From Homarus americanus (Eukaryota > Arthropoda > Malacostraca > Decapoda > Nephropidae), in the NCBI RefSeq assembly GCF_018991925.1, contig NW_024756914.1, positions 4,563,375 to 4,627,374 on the forward strand: DNA of 64,000 nt, in the 5' to 3' direction. The translations under genes and the position numbers were made by a program. This document shows, piece after piece, positions 22,627-34,204 of this stretch; the first letter of the stretch is position 1, and each line of letters starts with the position of its first letter. The notes below the pieces were generated by a model. That model saw only the letters and a list, made by a program, of their open reading frames with translations, had not been told where the DNA came from and did no database searches.

Positions 22627-22664
22627 ACATACATACATACATACATACATACATACATACATAC
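22627..22664. repeat. CATA repeat
   Basis: Nine CATA units. A GAT run lies at 22817-22846 and AAC-rich low-complexity DNA at 22860-22990. Confidence 0.93.
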
Positions 22665-23204
22665 TTATTTCCGTAGACAATAAGCTTAAGTAGGTGTACA
22701 GGTGTGTGTGAGCCCAGATGAAGGTGAGCTCAGGTGGATGGGCAGGTGTTAAACTCACGAAGGGCTGAAGGCATAACCTAACCTCTGCCACTAATATTAT
22801 TCCACAAAGGGATACAATTATAATGATGATGATGATGATGATGATCATGATAAAGATGATCATACTAACATCGACAACAATAGAAACAAAAACAACAACA
22901 AAAACACCATCAACAACAATAGTAAATCAATATACACAAAAAATAAAAAAACTCACTCTAACACGAACAAAAATAAACACAACGCAACACAATGGTATTT
23001 AGTAAACAAACGTAGAGGCCTGCATCACACACCTCACCACTTATCTCCTGTGTAATGAGCTGCACACCCCTAGCACACACCCCTAGCACACCCCTCTAGC
23101 ACACCCTGGACCCCCCCCCCCTCCACCCCAGCGCACAGGTGTAGGAAAGTTAATGAAGGTAAAACCGCACGAGAAGTTCAGGTGACAAAGGTTATGTGTA
23201 ATCT

Positions 23205-24535
23205 GTGTTGTAGGGGCAGGTGAGGTGTGTTGGATGACAAGGGGGGGGTGAGGGGTAGGTAAGAGGGGGTTGATGAGAGGTAGGTGAGGTGTAGGATGAC
23301 GAGGGGGAGGTGGAGAGGGGTGAGGGGAGGTGAGAAGGGGTGATGAGGGGCAGGTGAGGGTGTAGGATAACGAGGGGAGTGAGAGAAGGATGAGGGAGGT
23401 GAGAAGGGGTGATGAGGGGCAAGTGAGGTGTAGGATACCGGGGGTAGGGTGAGAGAGGGGTGAGGGTAGGTAAGGGGTTGATGAGAGGGAGGTGAGGTGT
23501 AGGATAACGAGGGGAGTGAGAGAAGGATGAGGGGAGGAGAAGGGTGATGAGGGGCAGGTGGGGTGTAGGATACCAGGGGGGTGAGGGGTAGGTAAGAGGG
23601 GTTGATGAGAGGGAGGGAGGTATAGGATAACGGGGGAGGTGAGAGGGGGTGAGGGGTAGGTAAGAGGGGTTGAGAGAGGAGGTGGGGTGTAGGATAACGG
23701 GGGGGAGGTGAGAGAGGGGGGTGAGGGGTAGGTAAGAGGGGTTGATGAGAGGGAGGTGGGGGTGTAGGGACGATGGAGGGGAGGTGAGAGAGGGGGGTGA
23801 GGGGAGGTGAGAAGGGGTGATGAGGGGAAGGTGAGGGTAGGATAACGAGGGGAGTGAGAGAAGGATGAGGGGAGGTGAGAAGGGGTGATGAGGGGCAGGT
23901 GGAGGTAGGGATACCAGGGGTAGGTGAGAGAGGGGGTGAGGGGGTAGGTAAGAGGGGTTGATGAGAGGGGAGGTGAGGTATAGGATAACGGGGGAGGTGA
24001 GAGAGAGGGGGTGAGGGGTAGGTAAGAGGGTTGATGAGAGGGAGGTGGGGTGTAGGATAACGGGGGAGGTGAGAGAGGGTGGTGAGGGGTAGGTAAGAGG
24101 GGTTGATGAGAGGGAGGTGAGGTGTAGGATGACGAGGGGAGGTGAGAGAGGGGGTGAGGGGTAGGTAAGAGGGGTTGAGAGGGAGGTGGGGGTGTAGGAT
24201 AATGGGGGAGGAGGAGAGGGGGTGAGGGGTAGGGATGACGAGGGGTAGGTAAGAGGGGTTGATGAGAGGGAGGTGGGGTGTAGGATAACGAGGGGGAGTG
24301 AGAGAAGGATGAGGGGAGGTGAGAAGGTGATGAGGGGCAGGTGAGAAGGGTGATGAGGGCAGGTGAGGGTAGGATAACGAGGGGGGGGTGAGAGAAGGAT
24401 GAGGGGAGGTGAGAAGGGGTGATGAGGGGCAGGTGAGGTGTAGGATAACGAGGGGGGTGAGAGAAGGATGAGGGGAGGTGAAAAGGGGTGATGAAGGGAA
24501 GGTGAGAAGGGTTGATGAGAGGGAGACGACGGGGT
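23205..24535. repeat. 1.3-kb G-rich minisatellite
   Basis: Units of roughly 55-75 bp built from GGTGAGGGGTAGGTAAGAGG, GGTTGATGAGAGGGAGGTG and GGTGTAGGATAACGAGGGG, in two intermixed sub-types (one with GGTAGGTAAGAGGGG, one with AGAAGGATGAGGGGAGGTG). Very G-rich on the plus strand with many GGG and GGGG runs. Pro/Ser/Leu-rich reverse frames up to 474 codons are artefacts. Confidence 0.93.
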
Positions 24536-24659
24536 AGAGGCAGTAGTGAGTCAATAGTGAGTCAGTAGAGGCATTGAGTCGGTAGAGGTAGAAGGTATTC
24601 AACAGAATCAGTAGAGTTAACAGGACGAGTTAGAGGCATCAACAATGAATCAGTAACAG

Positions 24660-24800
24660 ACAGTCATTAGGGTCAGCAGATGGTCAGTAAAGTCAGCAGG
24701 TGGTCAGTAAAGTCAGCAGATGGTCAGTAAAGTCAGCAGGTGGTCAGTAGAGTCAGCAGGTGGTCAGCAAAGTCAGCAGATGGTCAGTAGAGTCAGCAGG
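24660..24800. repeat. 20-bp GTCAGCAGGTGGTCAGTAAA repeat
   Basis: Seven copies alternating AGATGG and AGGTGG and AAA and AGA endings. Confidence 0.93.
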
Positions 24801-24974
24801 GAGTGGTGGGGGAGGCAGCTATAACATCAGCAGCACCACGCCAGGCTGTGCAGGTAAAGTTGTTAATGAGTTTAGGTTGGCGCACCGTTGCTAGCGGGCG
24901 TGCGGTCGACGATTAAACTAGCAGGGCGTGTGTGGGGCAAGTTTTTGACGAGCGGGGATGCACGTGTACCCGCG

Positions 24975-25212
24975 ACAACGAGGCGTGTGTACCCGCAGCT
25001 AGGAGGAGTGTGTACCCGCAGCTAGGAGGAGTGTGTACCCGCAGTTAGGAGGAGTGTGTACCCGCAGCTCGGAGGAGTGTGTACCCGCAGCTAGGAGGAG
25101 TGTGTACCCGCAGCTAGGAGGAGTGTGTACCCGCAGCTAGGAAGAGTGTGTACCCGCAGCTAGGAGGAGTGTGTACCCGCAGCTAGGAGGAGTGTGTACC
25201 CGCAGCTAGGAG
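24975..25212. repeat. 23-bp satellite, core AGGAGTGTGTACCCGCAGCT
   Basis: Ten to eleven nearly identical copies. The flank upstream (24870-24975) is CpG-rich and unique. Confidence 0.95.
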
Positions 25213-25675
25213 TGTGGCTGTGGTGCGTGTTGCCGTGTCAACCACTGGACGCCTAGCGACCATCCCCCCCCCCCCACCTACACCCCACGTCTGCACGACA
25301 CACGTAGAGCGAGCCTCTCTCTCTCTCTCTCTATTTTCTCTTACTAATTAACTTATTAATCGAATATAATTACATAATGATTCACCTCCTTAATGAGTCG
25401 TACACCTTCCTATAATACCACAGTGTGTGACCCACCTTTAATATTTCCAATTTGTTCTACTTTACTGGTGTTTCCTCTTACCCGAGTGTCAACCAAACCT
25501 TTCTTTAACTTATCATCACTAGTAAATAAAAATGTTCCTGGATTATTATCATTATTATTATTATTATTATTATCAATGGCAAGTTAACACTAATTTTTAT
25601 TATTTTTACTCATAGCTAAACATCTGTGAAAATTATTATTATTAACTAAAATTTTATAGATTATCATTACTATTA

Positions 25676-26268
25676 ACAAGACATTCATTACTACTATCAG
25701 TACTATTATCAAGACATTCATTACTACTATCAGTACTATTATCAAGACATTCATTACTACTATCAGTACTATTATCAAGACATTCATTACTACTATCAGT
25801 ACTATTATCAAGACATTCATTACTACTATCAGTACTATTATCAAGACATTCATTACTACTATCAGTACTATTATCAAGACATTCATTACTACTATCAGTA
25901 CTATTATCAAGACATTCATTAATATCAGTACTATTATCAAGACATTCATTACTACTATCAGTACCATTATCAAGACATTCATTACTACTATCAGTACTAT
26001 TATCAAGACATTCATTACTACTATCAGTACTATTATCAAGACATTCATTACTACTATCAGTACTATTATCAAGACATTCATTACTACTATCAGTACTATT
26101 ATCAAGACATTCATTACTACTATCAGTACTATTATCAAGACATTCATTACTACTATCAGTACTATTATCAAGACATTCATTACTACTATCAGTACTATTA
26201 TCAAGACATTCATTACTACTATCAGTACTATTATCAAGACATTCATTACTACTATCAGTACTATCTCC
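25676..26268. repeat. 33-bp satellite, about 18 copies
   Basis: Each unit contains ACATTCATTACTACTATCAG then TACTATTATCAAG. Copies are almost identical: one has a 6-base deletion (about 25917-25923) and one a T-to-C change (about 25964). Because 33 is a multiple of three, two reverse frames stay open for over 200 codons as perfect 11-residue repeats. They lack any non-repeat domain and are not called as genes. Confidence 0.95.
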
Positions 26269-26319
26269 TGTCAAGACGTTTGGTCAAGATCCTGAACACC
26301 TACATGGCTTACGGACTGG

Positions 26320-26556
26320 CTACACTACACTACACTGTACAACACTACACTACACTACACTGCACTATACAACACTACACTACACTACACTATACAACAC
26401 TACACTACACTACACTGCACTATACAACACTACACTACACTACACTATACAACACTACACTACACTATACAACACTACACTATACAACACTACACTACAC
26501 TACACTATACAACACTACACTACACTACACTATACAACACTATACAACACTATCCA
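26320..26556. repeat. ACACTACACTATACA pentamer-based repeat
   Basis: CACTA/CACTATACAA units with higher-order alternation of TACACTACAC and TATACAACAC. Confidence 0.93.
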
Positions 26557-26559
26557 GAC

Positions 26560-27425
26560 TGTTGGGAGGGAGTGAAGGTGCAATGACTCACTCCAAAGGT
26601 ATAACAACAAGAGGAGGTAGTTAAGAGTTAATAACTACTCTACATACTGAACTATCTGTCATACTCGTCACTTTCCAACATGTACAGTACGAGTCACTAC
26701 CACATAATCACTCACTCAAGGCAGTTAACACCCTTATACAACAAATAAATACGTCTTGTTAATGAAGGGATTACTGTAGGATCATGTTGCTAGTGGCGCT
26801 CCTCCTCACACGGATCACTGAGGGCACCAGTAAGCTCAGAGGCCTCAGCTAAAGTGCGTCTAATAATCTTGATCTGTCAAACACTGTCATCAGGAATCAA
26901 CTAAAGGATTAGTCTGAGGTAAGGAGACCAGTGCAAACAGTCATCAGGTAATACACTGTTTACCACAATGGGGTGTAAACAGGCATATGGAACAAGTAAC
27001 AAGATCAGTAGACCATAATGTTGCAACCGCTAGATTAAGGTTACGGTGTGTAGGTACTGTATGACCTCCAGGCACATGTAAACAACACAGAATGTAAAGT
27101 GTGGCCAGACTTATGGCCACACACACTCACACAGTACGTCTTAGGCAGGTCCCAGCTTACTGTGTGTACTGTAGCGTAACAATTTAAAGATTATGTTAAG
27201 ATTACTGATAGATTAAGATTATAGGAACATTTTACACCACATAAACTCAGCCATTGTGTAAGATTACTGACATGGATTTTATGTACTGAAAATACTGTGT
27301 AATAGTTAACACCACAACAACCTAACCACTGGGGCCTGATGAAGACCTTGTGACCTCTGCTGTAATACTTGTGTGACACCGGTCCTAGGATGAGTATGAA
27401 GTGCACAATAAACTAGTCACCGACC
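26560..27425. other. Unique DNA, no gene seen
   Basis: Moderately AT-rich, non-repetitive sequence. Short frames only, no recognisable domain, element end or RNA gene. Confidence 0.6.
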
Positions 27426-27427
27426 AA

Positions 27428-27935
27428 GGTAAAACTGTGATGGTGTCTGGTGGTGGTATATGGTGGTATGTGGTGAAGGTGGTGTATGGTTGTGTCTGGT
27501 GGTGGTGGTGGTGGTGATGTGTTGTGATGTGTGGCGCGTTGTGATGTGTGGCGTGTTGTGGTGCTGGTGTGGGGTAGTGGTAGAGGGGAGAGACAGTAGT
27601 GGTAGGGTGTAGTAGTGTTGGCGGAGGTAGTGGTTGTCGTACCATCAGCAGTGAGGTAGTAGAGGAAGGAGGAGGGGGTGCTAGTGGAGGTATTGGGGGA
27701 AGTGGTGGAGGGTGGGGGGGTAGTAGTAGTAGTGGTGTGGGTAATGGCGGTGACGTGGGTAGTGGAGGAGGAGGTGGTGGCGGGGGAGGGGGGTAGTGTT
27801 GGTTATAGTATTGGTGTGGTGGTGGGAGGAAGGAGCAGTGGTGTCAGTGGGTAGTGGTGGCAGGGGTAGTGGTGGCAGGGGTAGTGGTAGTAGTAGTAAT
27901 AAGGGTAGCAGAACCGGTGGTATTGGTAGTATGGG
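27428..27935. repeat. GGT/GTA-rich low-complexity DNA
   Basis: GGTGGT, GTAGTG and GGAGGG words with no stable period. Confidence 0.85.
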
Positions 27936-28345
27936 TAAGTGGCGGCGGCAGGATAGGAGGATAGTGTCGGCGGCAGGATAGAGGGGTAGGTCAGCGGCAG
28001 GATAGGAGTGATAGTGTCGACGCCAGGATAGGGGGTAGTGTCAGCTGCAGGATAGGGGGTAGTGTCAGCTGCAGGATATGAGGATAGGTCAGAGGCATAG
28101 GAGGATAGTGACAGCGGCAGATAGAGGATAGTGACAGCGGCAGGATAGGAGGATAGTGTCAGCGGCAGGATAGGAGGATAGTGTCAGCGGCAGGATAGGA
28201 GGATAGTGTCAGCGGCAGGATAGCAGGGGTAGTGTCAGCGGCAGGATAGAGGGGTAATGGCAGCGGCATGATAGCGGGGGTAGTGTCAGCGGCAGGATAG
28301 AGGGGTAATGGCAGCGGCAGGAAGGCAAGGTAGGTGATAGTGGCG
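27935..28345. repeat. 25-bp GCGGCAGGATAGGAGGATAG minisatellite
   Basis: About 15 copies ending in TGTCA, with GGGGTAGTGTCA variants. A T-rich stretch (28490-28640) follows. Confidence 0.92.
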
Positions 28346-28689
28346 CAGGAGGTGGTGGTCGCAGTTGAAGTGTTACAATATTGACGAGGACAGGTTAATT
28401 ATGTATGGAGTCTCCACCTGGGCCAAGGTCGTCACATTATTGGCTCACCTGAATAAAAGTAGGCGGAGTCACACCTTTTCCTCTCTTGGTCGGTTTTTGT
28501 TTTATTTATTAATTTTTAAGCTGTTCATTTTTTATTTATTCATTTATTCACATATATTTTATTACTTTTTTCTTTTATTTCATTACGATATTTTTTCATA
28601 TAAATTTATTGTTTTTTCAAAATGTTTCTATACTTTTTTAACTATTTTTGCTTAGATGTCGTACGTTCGATCAGCTGTCTTCCATCTGG

Positions 28690-28935
28690 CTAAACTATTC
28701 ATAGTGGCCAAGCCATCCATCTGGACTATCATCCAAATGGCCAACCATCCATCTGGACTATCATCCAAATGGCCAACCATCCATCTGGCCAACCATCCAT
28801 CTGGTCAACCATCCAACTGACCAACCATCCACCTGACCAACCATCCATCTGGCCAACAACCTATCTGACCAACTTGCCTTTCCATTCGCCAGTCCAAGCA
28901 ATCACCTGGACGCCAAACTATCCATCCTTCCAACC
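28690..28935. repeat. CCATCTGGCCAACCAT repeat
   Basis: About 12 copies of a 14-16 bp unit, including two copies of a longer CATCCAAATGGCCAACC version. Confidence 0.88.
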
Positions 28936-28944
28936 ATCCTGGGG

Positions 28945-29012
28945 ACCTGTGGCGGAATGATCAGCATACTCGCCTCGCAAGTAAGAGACTCCGGGTTCAA
29001 ATAACTGACCTC
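28945..29012 (+). mobile_element. tRNA-derived SINE head
   Basis: TGGCGGAATGAT (28950-28961) fits a pol III A box and GGTTCAAATAA (28994-29004) a B box, 33 bp apart as in tRNA. Between them is CTCGCCTCGCAAG, a wording typical of tRNA-derived SINEs in animals. The tRNA arms do not fold into a complete cloverleaf (the acceptor ends do not pair), so this is a SINE 5' region or tRNA pseudogene, not a functional tRNA gene. The body downstream (to about 29200) is not recognised. Confidence 0.6.
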
Positions 29013-29504
29013 ATACGTACATCACTATGTCCTGAGAGTAATCACTGGTATGACGTCACCACCGCCGCGTTATTTGGTTCCTGTGATCACTGTCTTATCC
29101 TCCCACCAACCTTATCCCCTCCCCGGAGTGTTCTGTACTCTGTGGCATTTCTTCTTCTGACATTTGGGATAGACTACAGTGTCAGATCTACTCCGTAACA
29201 CATCTGCTTCTCTCCTGCGGCCTCTCTCACTGTAGTCGTCCTGCTAAACCATCTACGTTGTGTACACTTCTAAGCCAAGTAAGTTGGCTTCTCCTGACAT
29301 ATCTAATCATCATTGCATAGTACAGCAACGAGTACTTTCTAGGTCAGGAAAATAGTTCCAGCCGACCAATCACGTTCTGTGTCCGCCAATGCTCGTAACC
29401 ATCACCAAACTATCATCTCTCACAGTAAAATAACAGTCGTCTAAAGTCGTCTGGTCTGCGGATGATTGTAGTAAACCTATGGTCATTCAATCACCAAGAA
29501 CCAC

Positions 29505-29715
29505 GTTATTGTCCTCGACGTTAGGGAAGTCCTTGATAGGGTTAGTATTAGGAACAACTTGCCAAGCTTCCTGTGTTGACGGTGCACCTCTGTTAGCCAC
29601 CCGACCGTGTCTGGTGTTCCTCAAGGTAGTTATCTCACCGACTGGTTTCTATTCTTATTTAACATCTTCATTTAGACCTCAGTGCTTTACCGATGTCTTT
29701 ATGCTTTACTCCCTT
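29505..29715 (+). pseudogene. Second LINE reverse-transcriptase remnant
   Basis: One frame reads VIVLDVREVLDRVS (from 29505), matching the RT motif usually written 'FLDFSKAFDxVxH'. After a TGA (29577-29579) the same frame continues SHPTVSGVPQGSYLTDWFLF, the 'SGVPQGSVLGPLLF' motif of non-LTR reverse transcriptases (SGVPQGS at 29610-29630). It stops at TAG (29673-29675). A shifted frame then gives QCFTDVFMLYS (29680-29712), a decayed form of the 'FADD..LYS' catalytic box, with the two aspartates reduced to one. Old and inactive. Its family differs from the 19.5-kb element, whose motif is TQGDP. Confidence 0.7.
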
Positions 29716-30329
29716 ACCAAGTCTCTAACAGTCTCTTTCTTCCCCCTCACTCGCCACAAACAACAACAACAACAACAAACACTCGCCCATTAAAAAAGTC
29801 GAACAAAAATTTCATCGTAACTCGGGGCTGTGAAAACCTGGCCACTGTCGGTCGGTCAGGTAAAGACACATTATACTCTCATTGCAGATCTGACTCAATA
29901 CTTCCTGGCAGTCACCTCAACCATCCTCTGACCTCTGTTGGTAAGTGCGGGGGTGAGGGAGGAGGAGGGGGGGGGAGTGGGCAGCTGCAAAGGGGGAGGA
30001 ACACGAGGAGGAGTAGGAGGTTGTGTTCCAAATTACCACCGTTTCGCGGAATGTTCACAAGAAGCTGAACTCTCTCTCCAGAACAAGGAAGTAATTCACC
30101 TTTTATCACCACCATCACCTCAAGCGATACAAAATTTTCACATATTTACATCTACAAATTAAACGCTTCTCTCACATCTCTGGCGACGCTCCATCTTTTA
30201 TCTCGTATTAGTGCCTACAGCAGCACCCGATCCAGCCCTAACAATCTTATTCATTAATACTCATTTAGAGATTCATTTAACCTTGGACTCTCGACTCTTT
30301 CTATTCTTACCTTCATCCTCTTACCTTCT

Positions 30330-30590
30330 GTCAATTCATCTGCCATCCACCTGGACAATCAGCCACTTGGATAATCTTCCACTACTCGACCATCCAACCG
30401 ACCAATCCTGTACTACCCGACCTTCTAACCAACCAACTATCCACCCCTCTAACATACCAATCCAGCACTATCCGACCCTCCAAACTAACCAATCCTGCAC
30501 TACTCGATCCTCCAACCAACTAACTATCCACTACCCGACCCCTCTAACCGATCGACCAACCACACCGACCGACCCTAGTAGTAGGTAGTG
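30330..30590. repeat. Degenerate CCAACCGACCAATCCTGCACTA repeat
   Basis: Loose units of about 30-45 bp with ACCAACCAA and CACTACCCGACC words. No gene. Confidence 0.6.
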
Positions 30591-30925
30591 GTCGGGCCTC
30601 AGGTATAATGACACCAGTAGCGTGTTACATGGTCCTATAATGATCTTGTTTTCATGGAGAAAATTATGTTTTCCTAAGGTCACGTAACTTGCTTTTTTAC
30701 ACACTATTATTTTTTTTTCTGTTTACACCATTATTTCCCTTATTTTACGTTTATTATCCTCTGTCTCTTATTACCCGGTAGTTTGTTGTAGTTACGTAAT
30801 TATATGTAAAGTTTATATTGTACCGTGGAATTTATATATATACACACATACATACAGTAAGTGCATATACTGTTGAAAACGATGTGTTTATTTATATATA
30901 CATGTGTAAAGACGGTGATTTTTGG

Positions 30926-31055
30926 TTAGGTTAGGTTAGGTTAGGTTAGTTTAAGTTGGATGAGGTTGAATTAGGATATGGTTAGGTTAGATTGGGTAGT
31001 AGGTTGGGTTAGGTTAAGCTATGTTAGAATTCGTGGTAGGGTTAGGTTAGGATTT
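30926..31055 (+). repeat. Interstitial TTAGG repeat with decayed flank
   Basis: Five TTAGG units (30926-30949), then GTTAGGTTAGATTGGG-type decayed units. Confidence 0.88.
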
Positions 31056-31158
31056 TGTAATAGACAGGAAGAAGGAAAACGATGGCATGTTCACCTCCGT
31101 CTGCCCAATTCTGACACTTTTTGACCCCCGGACCAACACTGGTTAACCTACCTCACGC

Positions 31159-31159
<1 letters not shown>

Positions 31160-31212
<53 letters not shown>

Positions 31213-31248
31213 GAGATTAAATAGTGGTACAGAGAGAGAGACAGACAA

Positions 31249-31303
<55 letters not shown>
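31160..31303. repeat. CA tract and GA tract
   Basis: CA (31160-31206) and GA (about 31252-31303) with AGACAGACAAAG between them. Confidence 0.95.
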
Positions 31304-31304
<1 letters not shown>

Positions 31305-31396
31305 AAAGTAGTAACAAGAGACAATACAACTAAGGGTCGACTCATCAGCCATACATACAGGTGATCCTCCTCATCAACACACCCATAAATTATACG

Positions 31397-31760
31397 TCAT
31401 ACATACATACATACATACATACATACATACATACATTCATACATACATACATACATACATACATACATTCATACACAGTACATACATACATACATACATA
31501 CATTCATACACAGTACATACATACATACATACATACATACATACATACATTCATACACAGTACATACATACATACATACATACATAGTACATACATACAT
31601 ACATACAGTCATACATGCATACATACATACATACATTCATACACAGTACATACATACATACATACATACATTCATACACAGTACATACATACATACATTC
31701 ATACACAGTACATACATACATACATACATACATACATACATACACAGTACATACATACAC
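31397..31760. repeat. CATA repeat with TTCATACACAGTA higher-order punctuation
   Basis: CATA units broken about every 45-60 bp by TTCATACACAGTACATA. The repeated interruption shows that multi-unit blocks were amplified together. Confidence 0.93.
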
Positions 31761-31864
31761 CACTAAAACAGTCCTCGCTCCCTCCCTACCGTGATGTACA
31801 CTACACCAGCGTTATACAAACACCTACACTCAAACTACGACACTCGGTCCGTGGGTACGTTTGT

Positions 31865-31965
31865 GTGTTAGTCCGTGCGTGTGTCAGTCGGTCCGTGCAT
31901 CAGTCCGTCCGTGCATCAGTCCGTCCGTGCATCAGTCCGTCCGTGCATCTGTCCGTCAGTACGTC
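31865..31965. repeat. 16-bp CAGTCCGTCCGTGCAT repeat
   Basis: Five to six copies. Confidence 0.9.
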
Positions 31966-31969
31966 CTTA

Positions 31970-32263
31970 ATTTATATAAACACGATAATTTAAATTGTAA
32001 GACAAATCAATAAATTGATCAAATATACTGATAAATTTGTTTCTATATTTTGTTAATATTTAAGAATAGAATCGAGTATTGGTAACAGGGTGTATAATAA
32101 CAACGAGAAATAAATAATAATAAAATAACTAGATAACTGTGATGAATAGGTAAGTTAAATATCTAAGTAAATTTAACTTTATTGTAGCTAAAATTTTTAT
32201 TCATTAGTTAACATCTGTCTGACACCAGTTATCATACACCTGTCTCACACCTATACTGTTATT

Positions 32264-32299
<36 letters not shown>

Positions 32300-32689
32300 G
32301 TCACACACACACACACACGTACAACCATAATATACATGTACTTATACTAACGATAAAGTATTATAAAATAAACTATGATATAAGTACGTTAAGTAGGGTA
32401 TAGAGTTACTTATATCCAGACGCAACACTTATACTTTAAAACTTTCAAGCGGTTATTGGCACCATCATAAAAAAAAACTACTACACACTTTACTTATAAA
32501 ATACCTGTAGATGTTTTAAGAGATCTGTAGGAATTGTAGTAATTTCCCCGGACACAATAAGTACTGTAATAGTCTATGTTGTCCCAGATACGACGAACTT
32601 GAAGCTTTGACGTTAAATATAAACAGATTACCGACGCGTTACGTATGACATCAGCTTAATCAGTCAGCATAATAATAACATACCTTCGT

Positions 32690-32724
<35 letters not shown>

Positions 32725-33185
32725 TAACCCCCCTCTCCCGTCCCAGGAAGGATGTAGACGAATGTGTACTGTTTAATTTCCCTCCCTGTTCTCGTCCATC
32801 CGTCCGTCCGTTCTGAACAGTAAACACGATAACTCAACCAATAACCTGTGGGTGGATATTAAGTAAAGACTGTCTCAACAGCCATTATTTCCCGTCATTA
32901 ATGTTGAGAATTATGGCTCCTTGACCCGTGGTGCGCATCATGGGGCGGGGAATTTGGCCACATACATAGTCATAACCTTGTCTTCTTTAACATATACTAT
33001 TTTAAAACAAAATTTATAGTCCTAAAATGACTAGTCAATTATTTATGAGTTAAATAACATAGAAGTGTTGGGTTTAATAAGTGTGTTTAGGGTTGTGGAG
33101 CGTAGTTAGTGTTATAATTAGTCTGTTCAGGTCATTTAGCGAACATGGCTAGCAGCATGTGCTCAAGGTTAGCGAATGGGGGTGA
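31970..33185. other. AT-rich unique DNA with short CA and CT tracts
   Basis: CA tracts at about 32263-32296 and 32304-32319, CT at 32695-32720. The rest is AT-rich and non-repetitive with no coding, RNA or element signal seen. Confidence 0.65.
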
Positions 33186-33188
33186 CAA

Positions 33189-33189
<1 letters not shown>

Positions 33190-33246
<57 letters not shown>
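33190..33246. repeat. CT microsatellite
   Basis: About 28 uninterrupted CT units. Confidence 0.97.
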
Positions 33247-33250
<4 letters not shown>

Positions 33251-33641
33251 ATCTATACTCGTTCATCAGTCTCTCTTCCTCTCCTTCTGCTTGACTGTCT
33301 CTGCCTTTCTCTCTCTCCCACACCATCATTATGAGACAATTAACTTTGCTAACTGTGTTTTGTTCTTATTACAACAGACACAGCATCACTCAGTGCCGTA
33401 TACCCTACAGCACAGTAATGAACACACTCACTACAGTACGTCTTAACAATAAATATGTCCAACATAAATGACGCGATTCCTACAAAAACTAATGAATTAA
33501 ACACTGCACTTTTATGTAGCTTATAAATAGCAAGAGTTACCAATTAAAAAAGGTAGAAATGTTCCGCCTCAGCCATTTTTTTCCATATTAATTACATTTT
33601 TTTATATTTTTTCTCTGAAAAAACGTGACGGAGAGGCAAGT

Positions 33642-33683
33642 GTTGTCATGGCAACCTGCACAGTTGTGTTATGCGCGTGCGCA
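33642..33683. promoter_or_regulatory. Promoter-like RFX X-box plus NRF-1-like site
   Basis: GTTGTCATGGCAAC (33642-33655) is a near-perfect palindromic X-box, the RFX-factor site GTTNYCATRGNAAC. TGCGCGTGCGCA (33672-33683) differs by one base from the NRF-1 palindrome TGCGCATGCGCA. They are 16 bp apart in a locally CpG-containing patch (33620-33790) inside AT-rich DNA, with a CCAAT at about 33720. Such pairs occur in animal promoters, X-boxes notably at ciliary genes. No adjoining coding exon could be recognised. A 61-codon frame starting at 33648 overlaps the sites but shows no domain. Confidence 0.4.
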
Positions 33684-34204
33684 GTGTGTCACGATAACGG
33701 GGAATATTCATTTCTTGGTCCAATATACTCGTACTTGTATTTTAACGTGCCGTGTTATTCCCCTCACGGCGAGCACCATATTCTAAAGTGCTATCAGATG
33801 GCAACGAAGCAATTGAAAGTAAAATTTAAATAGGTGGGGGGTTGAGAGGTGTAACTCCTCTTATCTGGTAACACTGGTCACGGCCCGCGCCAGTTCACTT
33901 TTCAACTCCAGTCACCACTTTCCTCCTCGATGCTCACTTATTACTTAACACTTAATGAACAATAAGTAAATTCCCACATCATTCACTGTCGTCTCATGTG
34001 TGTGTGTGCGGGGGAGATGATATAAAGTCTGGATTAATTTTACAGTGAAGGTAGAGTGAAGGGCGACAGCGGACCACATCAAAAGGCTGGGTTATGTTCT
34101 GGATCCAATTTAGATGTGTTTTATGTACCGTTGATCTTATCTGGACAACGGCGCCACTACCGTACACCTGAACCATGGCTCTATACCTTACTCATCGACG
34201 GCAA

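Noticed and set aside
23178..24602. 474-codon Pro/Ser/Leu-rich reverse frame
   Set aside because: Follows the period of the G-rich minisatellite; no domain and no unique sequence.
33648..33833. 61-codon frame overlapping the X-box region
   Set aside because: No recognisable domain; cysteine-rich composition comes from local TGT/TGC words. Could be chance.
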